From positions 1-16,246 of the forward strand of contig CAZPFP010000013.1 in assembly GCA_964585895.1 (NCBI GenBank): a stretch of 16,246 nucleotides of DNA, given 5' to 3'. How positions within the stretch are numbered: the first letter of the stretch is position 1; every line of letters starts with the position of its first letter. Positions 1-6,847 of this stretch are shown here, one piece after another. The stretch comes from CAZPFP01 sp964585895. Its GTDB lineage: Bacteria; Patescibacteriota; Microgenomatia; PFEM01; JAHIFH01. The notes beneath the pieces are model-generated. The model was not told where the DNA came from. It ran no database searches and saw nothing but the letters and a program-made list of their open reading frames with translations. The position numbers and the translations under genes are program-made.

Positions 1-153
1 TTCTTCGCGATACCAACGGTAAGCAAGTTCTCCCTTTTCTTCCTCGGTTGCCCGTCTTACACCCTGAGGAAAATAAATAGAATAAGTTGCTCTCCTTTCT
101 TCATCTCTCCTTACCTCCTTTTTGTCAAAGATCTTGTAAACTCTTCTGTGCTT
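1..153 (-). other. Possible partial coding fragment at the left edge
   Basis: Read on the minus strand, this stretch is open to the window edge and translates to a protein-like sequence rich in charged and aromatic residues; the part nearest the edge reads ATYSIYFPQGVRRATEEE and then GELAYRWYREE. No ATG, GTG or TTG start lies in this frame below an in-frame TAA at 154-156. Upstream of that stop the same frame reads a short MLFLKLNRR. A strong AGGAGG sits just upstream of an out-of-frame ATG at 101-103. It could be the start of a gene with a frameshift or nonsense change, or a non-coding stretch that happens to be open. I do not recognise a family. Confidence 0.25.
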
Positions 154-160
154 TTACCTC

Positions 161-289
161 CTATTCAACTTCAAAAATAGCATTAATCTCATCAAAAATC
201 AACCCATAACAGAGATTTTCTCTCTGCTCTATTTCAGGTCTTGACACCAATTCTTCATTTATTATATTGTCTAAGCCAATGATTACCAA
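161..289 (-). CDS. Possible 42-residue ORF or C-terminal remnant, unknown
   Basis: The minus strand reads from a TTG at 287-289 to a TAG at 161-163. The translation is protein-like and ends GLIFDEINAIFEVE; a TGA closes the frame further upstream, so no longer gene fits. It overlaps the first bases and the promoter of the divergent TPR gene. AGGAGG follows its stop, as if another gene began to its left. I recognise no family. It could be a small protein, a remnant of a longer gene, or a chance open frame. Confidence 0.22.
   Translation of the reverse strand: MVIIGLDNIINEELVSRPEIEQRENLCYGLIFDEINAIFEVE
241..268 (+). promoter_or_regulatory. Promoter of the TPR gene
   Basis: There is a consensus -35 TTGACA at 241-246 and a -10 TATATT at 263-268 with a 16-base spacer. 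Expected initiation near 275-279 falls almost on the ATG at 279, so the mRNA would be leaderless or nearly so. This decides the start: a TTG at 267 lies inside the -10. Confidence 0.7.
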
Positions 290-974
290 CGACTTGGAAA
301 AACAAGCGGTTCAAACAGCAACCAAAGGAGCTTGGCAAAAGGCTATCCAACTCAATCGTCAGTTAATTAAAGAAAACCCCAAAGATATTGGCGCTCTCAA
401 CCGCTTAGCTCGAGCCAATTGGGAACTGGGCAAAACCGCTCAAGCCCAAAAAACTTATCGCCAAGTCCTTAAACTCGATCCCTATAATTCCATTGCCGCT
501 AAAAATCTCGAGCGCTTAGTTAAAAAAAGAAGAATATCCCAACAAAAGAAAATTAACTATCCGAGTAATCTCTTTCTTGAAGAACCAGGGAAAACCAAAA
601 CAATCAAGTTAATCAGGTTAGCTTCAGCTGAAGTTCTCTCAGATCTGAGCCATGGCCAACCGGTTGAATTAGAACCCAAAAAAAGAAACATTAGTGTTGC
701 TTCCGAAGATAAGGCCTATCTTGGCACTATTCCTGATGATCTTTCTTTGCGTTTAATAAAATTCATCAACGGCGGTAATCGCTATCAAGCTTTTGTGAAA
801 GCGGTTGACCGGCAAAATTTAGAAATTTTCATCCGCGAGACTTTTAGGAGTAAACGCTTTCATAATCTGCCTTCTTTTTCTCCTTCAGGCGGCAGTTATC
901 TCTCTTATCTTTCTCCAAAAATCATTTACAAAGGACGCCCAGAAACTACTCCGACTGGTGAAGAAAAAGAGTGA
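279..974 (+). CDS. TPR-repeat protein with uncharacterised C-terminal domain
   Basis: The protein has 231 residues if started at ATG 279. Residues about 5-75 form helical TPR-type repeats (GALNRLARANWELGKTAQA, then a repeat ending LKLDPYNSIAAKNLERL), which normally mediate protein-protein contacts. A basic linker follows. The C-terminal half, from about residue 95, looks like a separate mostly beta domain with features such as YLGTIPDDLSLRL and an IRE-containing strand; I do not recognise it, though a small OB- or HIRAN-like fold is conceivable. There is no signal peptide or membrane segment, so it is probably cytoplasmic. An upstream in-frame TTG at 267 lies within the -10 element and is unlikely to be used. 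The stop is TGA, and the convergent neighbour ends four bases away. Confidence 0.75.
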   Translation: MITNDLEKQAVQTATKGAWQKAIQLNRQLIKENPKDIGALNRLARANWELGKTAQAQKTYRQVLKLDPYNSIAAKNLERLVKKRRISQQKKINYPSNLFLEEPGKTKTIKLIRLASAEVLSDLSHGQPVELEPKKRNISVASEDKAYLGTIPDDLSLRLIKFINGGNRYQAFVKAVDRQNLEIFIRETFRSKRFHNLPSFSPSGGSYLSYLSPKIIYKGRPETTPTGEEKE

Positions 975-978
975 ACTC

Positions 979-1947
979 CTACCAACTATCTCCAGTTAAG
1001 ATAATTAAAATATCCCCTCGACCCCCCTCTTCCAATTCGCTTTTGTATCGACAGTTAAAAATCTTCGCTAACTTCTGAGCCGTGTAGGTTTTTCTTGCCC
1101 TAGAGGTAGTTTTAATCTGACATTCTTCTAATTCCTCTGACCAGTCACCGACTTCCACCAAGCGTCCGCCAATATTATCTACCAATCTCGCTGCTCTGGC
1201 GGCTAAACCTGTTTCGCCACCAGCATTCATAATCACAATCGCTAAGTCTTCCTGGCGGAACTGATAATCAGTAAAAAGATCACTAATTATTCGGCTAGTC
1301 CGTTCTTGGTCGACTCTTTTTGCTTGAGTACCATCGGCTAAATTAAACTCTTCAGAAACAGTTGTTTCTCCCAAATCAACAATTTCAATTTTATGGCCCC
1401 TGGTTCGATTAACCATCAGCCAAAGACGAACTAAATCCCAACGACTGAGATTAGTGAGCGATTTTTCTTTGAAAGCAAGACCAATTAAGCCTGAGAGCAA
1501 CTGTTTAGTCCCACTTGTCTCTTGCCATCTTTCTTCCGCCATAAGCCAACCGTCGACTGGTAAACCAAAATAAGTCTCTAAACTCGATGCTAACAGTTCG
1601 ATTCCCCTACCCTCAAGTTCCCCTAAAGGAAAAATTTTTTCAATCCGATAAGGACCATAGTCAACCGCCGCTTCAATATAAGTACCGTCGGCAATGGTCA
1701 AAAAGTTGATTGTCTGTGAACCAGGGTCAAAGGAGACAAGAGATATTGGATTAACATTCAAAACTAAATTTAGTCGATTCCTGCCATCCCAGACAGAAGT
1801 CTTAAAAGTACCGTAGATCCGCCAACTAATACCCAACAGGAGAATAAAAACAATTAAAGCTAATATATAACTAATCGCTCTATTACTTTTATTTTTTTTA
1901 CGCTCTTCCTGTTCTCGCTGCCAACGAGTTCCTTTTTTCTTTTTCAC
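979..1947 (-). CDS. Membrane-anchored LCP-like protein with LytR_C domain
   Basis: This 322-residue protein starts at GTG, overlapping the stop of the upstream antiporter by four bases (GTGA), so the two are probably translationally coupled. A very basic N-terminus (KKKKGTRWQREQEERKKNK) precedes one membrane helix at about residues 24-45, giving a cytoplasmic tail and an extracytoplasmic body. The segment after the helix resembles a reduced LytR-CpsA-Psr domain (LVSFDPGSQTINFLTIADGTY, then LETYFGLPVDGWL), but the usual Arg/Asp positions are not evident: where canonical members have an IPRDT-like motif it reads IADGT. The C-terminal ~85 residues, from about DLAIVIMNAGGETGLAARAA, match the LytR_C domain. 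LCP enzymes attach glycopolymers to the cell wall; this one may be a non-catalytic envelope protein. Confidence 0.65.
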   Translation of the reverse strand: MKKKKGTRWQREQEERKKNKSNRAISYILALIVFILLLGISWRIYGTFKTSVWDGRNRLNLVLNVNPISLVSFDPGSQTINFLTIADGTYIEAAVDYGPYRIEKIFPLGELEGRGIELLASSLETYFGLPVDGWLMAEERWQETSGTKQLLSGLIGLAFKEKSLTNLSRWDLVRLWLMVNRTRGHKIEIVDLGETTVSEEFNLADGTQAKRVDQERTSRIISDLFTDYQFRQEDLAIVIMNAGGETGLAARAARLVDNIGGRLVEVGDWSEELEECQIKTTSRARKTYTAQKLAKIFNCRYKSELEEGGRGDILIILTGDSW

Positions 1948-3662
1948 TTGATTCCGTGCTCGATTTTAATCCGTTTAATTTTGTTAGCCACTTCTTCTGG
2001 AGTCACCCCAAAAAACTGCAGAGAACGGTGAATAATTGATAAAGCTGCTTCAAATTCAGGCTGAATAATCGTTGTCACCCCCAAAGCTTTTAAGCGAGAT
2101 TGATCGCTTTCATGATGGACTCGGGAAATAATCTTGGCTTTAGGATTAAGAGTCTGACAATTAGCGACGACCATTTCCTGAGTGGCTTCATCAGGAATAG
2201 CAATAATCACTACTTTAGCTTTCTCCACTTGGGCATAATCTAAAACATCAATATCAGCCGGGTCGCCATAAAGAACCGGAATATCCTTCTCTCTTAACTT
2301 ATTAATCACCTGATGGTCATAATCAATGACCACAAAAGGAACACCAAGTATCCTCAAAGCCCGGGCAATCCAACCCCCTACCCGTCCATGACCGCAGATA
2401 ATCACATGATTTTCTAAATCCAAACCAGCCGCATGGGGTTTGAAAGAATCATATCGAGTAAACAAACGATAATAGATTTTAGGAAAATGTTTTTGACTGA
2501 CTTTTCTTAACAGAAGATAAAATCTTGGTGCCGCATAAATTAATCCCGGTGTCACCAATAAAGTCAAAATCGCTACGGACAAAATAAGGGAATAAATATC
2601 ACTGTCTATCAAACCTCGGCTTATTCCCAACGAGGCTAAAATAAAGGCAAACTCCCCCACCTGAACCAAGCCTAAGCTAACCAGAATCCCGGTTCGGGCG
2701 TGATAACCAAGATAAAAAGTAAGAATGAGAATAATAAGAAACTTTAAGCTGATTACTCCCAAAGATAAACCAAGAATCTGAGGCAGGTTAACCATTAAAA
2801 ACTTCGGGGTCAAGAACATGCCCAAAGAAACAAAAAAGAGAATGGAAAAGATATCTCGTAAAGGACGGATTTGACTAAAAACAGCATGGCGTTCGCTAGT
2901 TTCGGAAATAATAATGCCTGCCAGAAAAGCGCCTAGAGCAATTGATAAGCCCTGAGCAGCGCTCACTAAAGCCAGAAATAAACAAATGGAAACTACGGCT
3001 AAGAGTAATAGTTCCCTGGACTTAAGATCAGCCACCTTACCAATCACAAAAGGAATTATTTTTCTCCCTAATAAAAGTGCCAAAACTAAAAACAGAAGCG
3101 CTTTGGCGACTGAAAAAATCAGTCCACCCCAGCTCCCACCCCCTACTCCCGCCACGGCTGGTAAAACAACCACCATGGGTAAAACAGCCAAATCCTGAAT
3201 CAAGAGCCAGCCAAGCATAATCTCGCCATGCAAAGTATCCAGCTCGCCTTTTTCAGAGAGAATCTTAACTACCACCGCGGTTGAGGAAAGAGAAAAAGCA
3301 GCGGCCATAAACAAAGAGGAATAAAAATCAAAACCAAATACAGGCAAAATCAAAACTCCCAAAACAATCACCCCTAAAATTTCCAAGATGCCACCCCAAA
3401 GAACAATATCCCGCACCTGATAAAGTCGTTTGAAAGAAAGCTCCAAGCCAATGGTAAACATCAAAAAAGCCACTCCCACTTCAGCCAGACCGGAAAGAAC
3501 TGCACTAGCTTGAAAATAATTAATGAGCCAAGAGCCAAGGAGAACACCAGCCAATAAATAGCCAATCACGGTGGATTGTTTTAGCTTCTTGGCAATAAAC
3601 CCACCCAGAAAAGCCAAGCCGCAAACCACGGCAATTGTCCACACCAGAGAAAGATTTACCAT
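1944..3662 (-). CDS. Kef-type cation:proton antiporter with TrkA-N domain
   Basis: This 572-residue CPA2-family protein has about 12 hydrophobic helices over residues 1-385, beginning LVWTIAVVCGLAFLGGFIA and including the family-typical FLMFTIGLELSF and LGAFLAGIIISE stretches. A cytoplasmic Rossmann-type TrkA-N/RCK domain follows from about residue 415, marked by HVIICGHGRVGGWIARAL with its GxGxxG nucleotide-binding loop and a downstream acidic residue (VVIDYD). No complete RCK-C domain follows. Such proteins move K+ or Na+ against H+ across the inner membrane and are gated by nucleotides. It stands first in a two-gene unit with the LytR_C protein, with its own promoter in the 40-base gap behind the RluA-family gene. 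K+ versus Na+ specificity cannot be read from the sequence. Confidence 0.9.
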   Translation of the reverse strand: MVNLSLVWTIAVVCGLAFLGGFIAKKLKQSTVIGYLLAGVLLGSWLINYFQASAVLSGLAEVGVAFLMFTIGLELSFKRLYQVRDIVLWGGILEILGVIVLGVLILPVFGFDFYSSLFMAAAFSLSSTAVVVKILSEKGELDTLHGEIMLGWLLIQDLAVLPMVVVLPAVAGVGGGSWGGLIFSVAKALLFLVLALLLGRKIIPFVIGKVADLKSRELLLLAVVSICLFLALVSAAQGLSIALGAFLAGIIISETSERHAVFSQIRPLRDIFSILFFVSLGMFLTPKFLMVNLPQILGLSLGVISLKFLIILILTFYLGYHARTGILVSLGLVQVGEFAFILASLGISRGLIDSDIYSLILSVAILTLLVTPGLIYAAPRFYLLLRKVSQKHFPKIYYRLFTRYDSFKPHAAGLDLENHVIICGHGRVGGWIARALRILGVPFVVIDYDHQVINKLREKDIPVLYGDPADIDVLDYAQVEKAKVVIIAIPDEATQEMVVANCQTLNPKAKIISRVHHESDQSRLKALGVTTIIQPEFEAALSIIHRSLQFFGVTPEEVANKIKRIKIEHGIK

Positions 3663-3670
3663 TTGATATT

Positions 3671-3699
3671 AGTGTAAAAGGAAAAAATCAAAGTGTAAA
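3671..3699 (-). promoter_or_regulatory. Promoter of the antiporter gene
   Basis: On the minus strand there is TTTACA at 3699-3694, a 17-base spacer, and TACACT at 3676-3671. Eight bases separate the -10 from the ATG at 3662, so initiation would fall on or within a base or two of the start codon, giving a leaderless mRNA. No Shine-Dalgarno sequence is present. Confidence 0.6.
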
Positions 3700-3702
3700 G
3701 CC

Positions 3703-4410
3703 TTATGAGAGTAACTCTAGGGCTTCTCTTAACTCAGCAGAAAGAGAACAAGCAAATTTTATCTTTTTCCCAGTCCTAGGATGAACAAAATTCAGGTTTG
3801 AAGCATGAAGGAATTGACGGGAACACCACTTACGATCGGCTCTCGCCGTTTTCCTCCCCCCATATTTCTCATCAGCCACTACCGAATGACCAAGGTATTT
3901 AAGATGAACTCGAATTTGATGGGTGCGACCTGTTTCAGGAGTAAGCTCCAAAAAGCTAAAAGTCTCCTCTTTTAGCTTATGATACTTCTTAACTTTATAT
4001 TCAGTTTTGGCTGGACGTCCCCCTAGAAAAACACCGAATTTCTTACGATTATAAGGGCTACGGCTAATCGGGGCTTCAATCGTTCCTTCTTTTGGCTCAA
4101 CTTTGCCATGAACCAAAGCCAAGTAACGCTTCCCTACATTTCTTTCTTTGAATTGCTTTTGGAGATTGGCAAATGCTTCCAGAGTTTTGGCAATAATAAG
4201 CAAGCCGCTGGTTTCTTTATCTAACCGATGGACAATTCCGGCTCTATCCCCTATTCCCCTGTCTTTAATTTTCAAATAGTCTTCTGCCCAATCTTGAACT
4301 GTTTTTTCTTTGGTGGTCTTTGCTCGATTAACTACCATCCCGGCTGGTTTGTCGATTATAAGAATAGTTTTATCTTCAAAAACAATCTTGGGGGTTAAAG
4401 GAGTGGCCAC
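3703..4410 (-). CDS. RluA/RluD-family pseudouridine synthase
   Basis: This 235-residue enzyme isomerises uridine to pseudouridine in RNA, most likely in 23S rRNA. The catalytic motif HRLDKETSG is at residues 61-69 with the nucleophilic Asp at 64; the early IIDKPAGMVV motif (about 18-27) and the later RTHQIRVHLKYLGHSVVADEKYG segment are also typical. It is shorter than E. coli RluD and has no recognisable N-terminal S4 RNA-binding domain, so it consists essentially of the catalytic domain. The GTG start shares one base with the TAG stop of the upstream DksA-like gene (TAGTG), implying translational coupling. Which rRNA position it modifies cannot be told from the sequence. Confidence 0.88.
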   Translation of the reverse strand: MATPLTPKIVFEDKTILIIDKPAGMVVNRAKTTKEKTVQDWAEDYLKIKDRGIGDRAGIVHRLDKETSGLLIIAKTLEAFANLQKQFKERNVGKRYLALVHGKVEPKEGTIEAPISRSPYNRKKFGVFLGGRPAKTEYKVKKYHKLKEETFSFLELTPETGRTHQIRVHLKYLGHSVVADEKYGGRKTARADRKWCSRQFLHASNLNFVHPRTGKKIKFACSLSAELREALELLS

Positions 4411-4823
4411 TATTTCTCTTTTTTCTTTTCACACTTGATACAGACTGTCGCTTCGGGCATCACCATTAAACGATCAGTGTTTATCATCTCTCCACATTTC
4501 TCACAAATACCGTACTTGCCAATCTTAATTTGCGCCATCGCTTTTCTCACTTGAATCAACTTCCTCTCAATCTGTTCTTTCATTGCCTTGGCTCGCTCAT
4601 GACCAACCTGCTCGGCGGCGTCGGCATCCGGAGCGGCATTATCAGAAAGGCGGCGCACATCTTCAAAAGGATCAGCTTCTACTATCTCTTTTTTTCTTTT
4701 CTCAAGTCTTTTCTCTTCGTGACTAAGAAAATGCCTAATCGGCTCCACCAATTTAGCCGGAAAGGTGACCACCTGCCTAACTTGTTTAACCACTCTATTT
4801 TTACTTTTCTTTGACTTTGCCAA
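4410..4823 (-). CDS. DksA/TraR-type C4 zinc finger protein
   Basis: The protein has 137 residues: a basic N-terminus, a long charged helical middle that could form the coiled-coil hairpin of this family, and a C-terminal four-cysteine zinc finger at C107/C110 and C128/C131 (CEKC, then CIKC). DksA-like proteins bind the RNA polymerase secondary channel and modulate initiation with ppGpp; TraR-like relatives act without it. An acidic segment DNAAPDADAAEQ lies near the expected coiled-coil tip, but I cannot confirm the canonical tip residues. The start is TTG, chosen because AGGAGG lies four bases upstream (4828-4833). This is one of the few clear Shine-Dalgarno sites in the window. The start lies 23 bases inside the 3' end of the lgt-like gene. 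Confidence 0.8.
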   Translation of the reverse strand: MAKSKKSKNRVVKQVRQVVTFPAKLVEPIRHFLSHEEKRLEKRKKEIVEADPFEDVRRLSDNAAPDADAAEQVGHERAKAMKEQIERKLIQVRKAMAQIKIGKYGICEKCGEMINTDRLMVMPEATVCIKCEKKKEK

Positions 4824-5574
4824 TTGTCCTCCTTCCTGAACGAAGATAAATGATACCTATGAATACGATAGCTAGAGTCAGACTTAAACCAATCTCTAGC
4901 CAATACCAGTATAACAAATTATCACGCCAGAAGGCAAACAAAAAGTTAATCATCATTACCAAAAAACCGCCTCCAAGAGTCACCAAACCATAAACTTTGC
5001 TCTTATACCAATTCCAGGCTCGCCAATATCTCTCGATTCGCAATAACAAAAGCCAAACTACAAAAAAAACAAGCGCCATTACTAAGGGAAGGGGTTGGCG
5101 TTTAAGTAAACTGCCAGCAGCATAAATTCCCCAAGGCATTGTTGTTGGTTTACCAAAGCCAGAGCCATCAAAAAAAGCCCCAACCTGGGATAAAATCAGA
5201 AAGGGCATTAAGCCATAGGCGAACTCATCGGCTAATTGCCAAAAATCCAAATTTTGAACACGGCAAAACAGATAAACTGCTAGGAAAATTCCGCTAAGGC
5301 TACCCCAAAAAGACAAACCAGGATACTGACCAATTAACAACCAATGAGCTGAATTGAAACCAAACAAAGAAAAATTCTGAATGATAAAGAAAATTCTTCC
5401 AAAGACTAGTCCAAACAAGCCAGCGATAATAATCAGGTCAATCACCTTTTCCTCTTCAATACCCAAATCCTTTAATCTTCAGATAAAGAAAGCGGTTAAG
5501 AAAAAGCCAATCGCCAAACATAAACCTAAACTATAAAGATTGATTGGTCCGACTGAAAAAAGTAATGGTAACAT
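4801..5574 (-). pseudogene. Lgt-like membrane protein interrupted by in-frame UGA
   Basis: From ATG 5572-5574 the frame reads MLPLLFSVGPINLYSLGL, continues through a hydrophobic helix to codon 31, meets TGA at 5479-5481 (codon 32), then continues without another stop for some 226 codons. The N-terminus, the hydrophobic profile of about seven helices and the segment GFGKPTTMPWGIYAAGS place it in the prolipoprotein diacylglyceryl transferase (Lgt) family, which lipidates lipobox cysteines using phosphatidylglycerol. Positions matching E. coli H103, R143 and N146 read W (SFWGSLSG), Q and A (SQVGAFFDG), so catalysis is doubtful even without the stop. A TTG at 5466 could restart translation but would omit the first membrane helix. 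The stop may be a nonsense mutation, a read-through site or a sequencing error. It precedes the DksA-like gene in an apparent operon. Confidence 0.65.
4828..4833 (-). promoter_or_regulatory. Shine-Dalgarno site deciding a TTG start
   Basis: AGGAGG on the minus strand sits four bases before the TTG at 4823, inside the 3' end of the upstream lgt-like gene. It is notable because most genes in the window lack such a site. Confidence 0.8.
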
Positions 5575-5608
5575 TTTTAACTGTGCCTTTTTGGCTTAAG
5601 TGACTTGC

Positions 5609-5637
5609 TTGCAATAACTAATTATACGTATTACACT
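5609..5637 (+). promoter_or_regulatory. Promoter of the small membrane protein gene
   Basis: TTGCAA at 5609-5614 and TACACT at 5632-5637 with a 17-base spacer. The ATG at 5651 is 13 bases past the -10, so the leader would be about six bases, too short for a Shine-Dalgarno site. Confidence 0.5.
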
Positions 5638-5650
5638 GAACAGACGTCAA
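5621..5650 (-). promoter_or_regulatory. Promoter for the lgt-like/DksA/RluA run
   Basis: On the minus strand TTGACG (5650-5645), an 18-base spacer and a perfect TATAAT (5626-5621). Initiation near 5614 would give a leader of about 38 bases to the ATG at 5574. It overlaps the oppositely directed promoter of the 5651 gene. Confidence 0.55.
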
Positions 5651-6100
5651 ATGTTATCAACTACCCATACCCTCGCCTCTGCTTTAATAGTCACCAAAAT
5701 TCCCTCTCCCATCATTAGCTTTCCTTTAATTGTCATTTGTCATTATCTCATGGACGCTGTTCCTCATTGGGACACAGGCACTGGTCTCAAAAGCGGGAAA
5801 AAATCCAAAAAGACAGCTTTTTTTCAGACTCTAATTGACTTAGCCATTGCCGCGGTAGCGACTTTTTTTCTTTTTCAAATCGGAAAAGCTTTTTCAGTCA
5901 AACTTTGGTTTGGGGTTCTGGTCGGAATCTCGCCTGACTTAGTCGAAGCACCGGTAAATTTCTTAGATTACCATCACTTCCTTATCGACAAGTCAGAAAA
6001 AATACATCAGTTTTTCCATCGCGGTTGGAAATTTCCCTATGGACTGATTCCCCAAATCATTATCATTATTGCGATATTACTAATAGTCTACTTTACTTAG
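5651..6100 (+). CDS. Small membrane protein, possible DUF457/YdjM-like
   Basis: This 149-residue protein begins MLSTTHTLASALIVTKIP and has about four hydrophobic segments (roughly residues 8-35, 58-80, 84-100 and 130-148). Histidine and aspartate residues cluster between them: H6, the segment HYLMDAVPHWDTG at about 31-43, DLVEAPVNFLDYHH near 100, and HQFFHRG near 120. This pattern recalls the membrane-bound, putatively metal-dependent hydrolases of the DUF457/YdjM group, but I cannot assign it firmly and no function is shown. It is transcribed divergently from the lgt-like run. Its stop overlaps the stop of the convergent EF-P gene by eight bases, leaving no room for a terminator. Confidence 0.6.
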   Translation: MLSTTHTLASALIVTKIPSPIISFPLIVICHYLMDAVPHWDTGTGLKSGKKSKKTAFFQTLIDLAIAAVATFFLFQIGKAFSVKLWFGVLVGISPDLVEAPVNFLDYHHFLIDKSEKIHQFFHRGWKFPYGLIPQIIIIIAILLIVYFT

Positions 6101-6653
6101 CCCTCTCCATATACTCTCCGGTCCGGGTGTCAACCTTAATTTTCTCTCCTTTTTCAATGAACAAGGGTGCCTGGACAATTAAACCATTACTCAGTTCCAC
6201 CGGTTTATTAGAAGCAGTGGCTGAATTTCCTCTGATTCCGGGCGGCGCACTAGCAACCTCAAAAACCATTGACTTAGGTAATTCGACTGACAAAGGTTTA
6301 TCTTCGTAAAAAAGAACTTTGACTTTACTTTCTTCTCTTAAATATTCAACCTTTTTCCCTAAAACTGATTTATCTAAAGAAAATTGCTCGAAACTTTGAG
6401 GGTCCATAAAGTAGAAGTCGTTGTCCTTTTGGTAGAGGTATTGAAGAGTTTTAATCTCGGCCGCCACTGGCTCGACTTTAGCACCGGAAATAAAGGTTTT
6501 TTCAACTATAGCTCCGGTAGTCAGATTGCGCGCTTTGATTTTGACATTAGCGGTTCCCCGAGCCAATTTCGTGTGTTTGTACTTAAGCACTTGATAGGGC
6601 TCTCCATTAAACAAAAAAGTGGTTCCGGTTCTTAATTCAGTTACAGAAATCAT
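6093..6653 (-). CDS. efp: Translation elongation factor P
   Basis: EF-P (186 residues) binds between the P and E sites of ribosomes stalled on polyproline and promotes peptide bond formation. The three-domain length is normal. The N-terminal KOW-like domain begins MISVTELRTGTTFLFNGE; the loop that reaches the peptidyl transferase centre reads HTKLARGTANVKIK, placing arginine at residue 32 where E. coli has the modified lysine. The C-terminal S1-like domains follow, with GLIVQAPLFIEKGEKIKVDT matching the EF-P signature region. A longer start giving MWVQIPPPAP is rejected because those codons are the 3' end of tRNA-Leu. The chosen ATG is only three bases past the tRNA discriminator base, with no Shine-Dalgarno site, so the mRNA is probably freed by tRNA processing and leaderless. 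Confidence 0.93.
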   Translation of the reverse strand: MISVTELRTGTTFLFNGEPYQVLKYKHTKLARGTANVKIKARNLTTGAIVEKTFISGAKVEPVAAEIKTLQYLYQKDNDFYFMDPQSFEQFSLDKSVLGKKVEYLREESKVKVLFYEDKPLSVELPKSMVFEVASAPPGIRGNSATASNKPVELSNGLIVQAPLFIEKGEKIKVDTRTGEYMERAK

Positions 6654-6656
6654 CGG

Positions 6657-6741
6657 TGCCGGAGGTGGGATTTGAACCCACACGAGCCTTACGGCTCATA
6701 GCTTTTTGAGAGCTACGCGTATCCCGTTCCGCCACTCCGGC
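6657..6741 (-). tRNA. tRNA-Leu (anticodon CAA)
   Basis: This is a class II tRNA on the minus strand. The acceptor stem pairs GCCGGAG with CTCCGGC, with discriminator A. The anticodon stem TAGCT/AGCTA encloses loop CTCAAAA, giving anticodon CAA, which reads UUG. The long variable arm TGAGCC GTAA GGCTCG forms a hairpin, and the T arm is GTGGG TTCAAAT CCCAC. After the discriminator comes CCG rather than CCA, so the 3' CCA end must be added after transcription, unlike the tRNA-His gene here, which encodes CCA. The EF-P start codon follows immediately. Confidence 0.95.
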
Positions 6742-6750
6742 TTGTGTTTA

Positions 6751-6796
6751 TTTCGAGCTCCAGCGAGAAACAAGGTTCTGCACGTAGTGCAGGTTC
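6751..6796 (-). repeat. Dispersed hairpin repeat, copy 1
   Basis: Read on the minus strand this 46-base element contains the hairpin CTGCAC-TAC-GTGCAG followed by AACCTTGTTTCTCGCT and GAGCTCGAAA. It matches 11009-11054 on the plus strand nearly base for base. It lies just upstream of tRNA-Leu in the same orientation that copy 2 has relative to its downstream gene. Confidence 0.7.
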
Positions 6797-6802
6797 TTAT
6801 TT

Positions 6803-6824
6803 TGAGCTTGCAAAAAACAAGCTT
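6803..6824. repeat. Inverted repeat after the frameshifted gene
   Basis: AGCTTG and CAAGCT flank a short A/T-run loop, followed on the plus strand by a T-rich stretch. It could act as a weak terminator on either strand between the small gene and tRNA-Leu, but GC content is low and no strong T-run follows on the minus strand. Confidence 0.35.
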
Positions 6825-6847
6825 GTCTTATTTTACCAAAAATGGGG

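Noticed and set aside
267..278. TTG start for the TPR protein at 267
   Set aside because: The codon overlaps the -10 element; ATG 279 fits the expected transcription start.
2986..3198. Plus-strand open frame inside the antiporter gene
   Set aside because: It lies antisense to strongly supported membrane-protein coding sequence, has low-complexity composition, and no start signals.
5479..5481. UGA recoded as a sense codon across the genome (as in Gracilibacteria or Absconditabacteria)
   Set aside because: UGA ends at least the antiporter gene in a tight GTGA coupling, and also the TPR and RF1 genes; tryptophan is encoded by TGG throughout. Only the lgt-like gene has an internal UGA.
6654..6683. 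An N-terminal extension of EF-P beginning MWVQIPPPAP
   Set aside because: These codons are the 3' end of the tRNA-Leu gene; EF-P homology starts at MISVTELR (6653).
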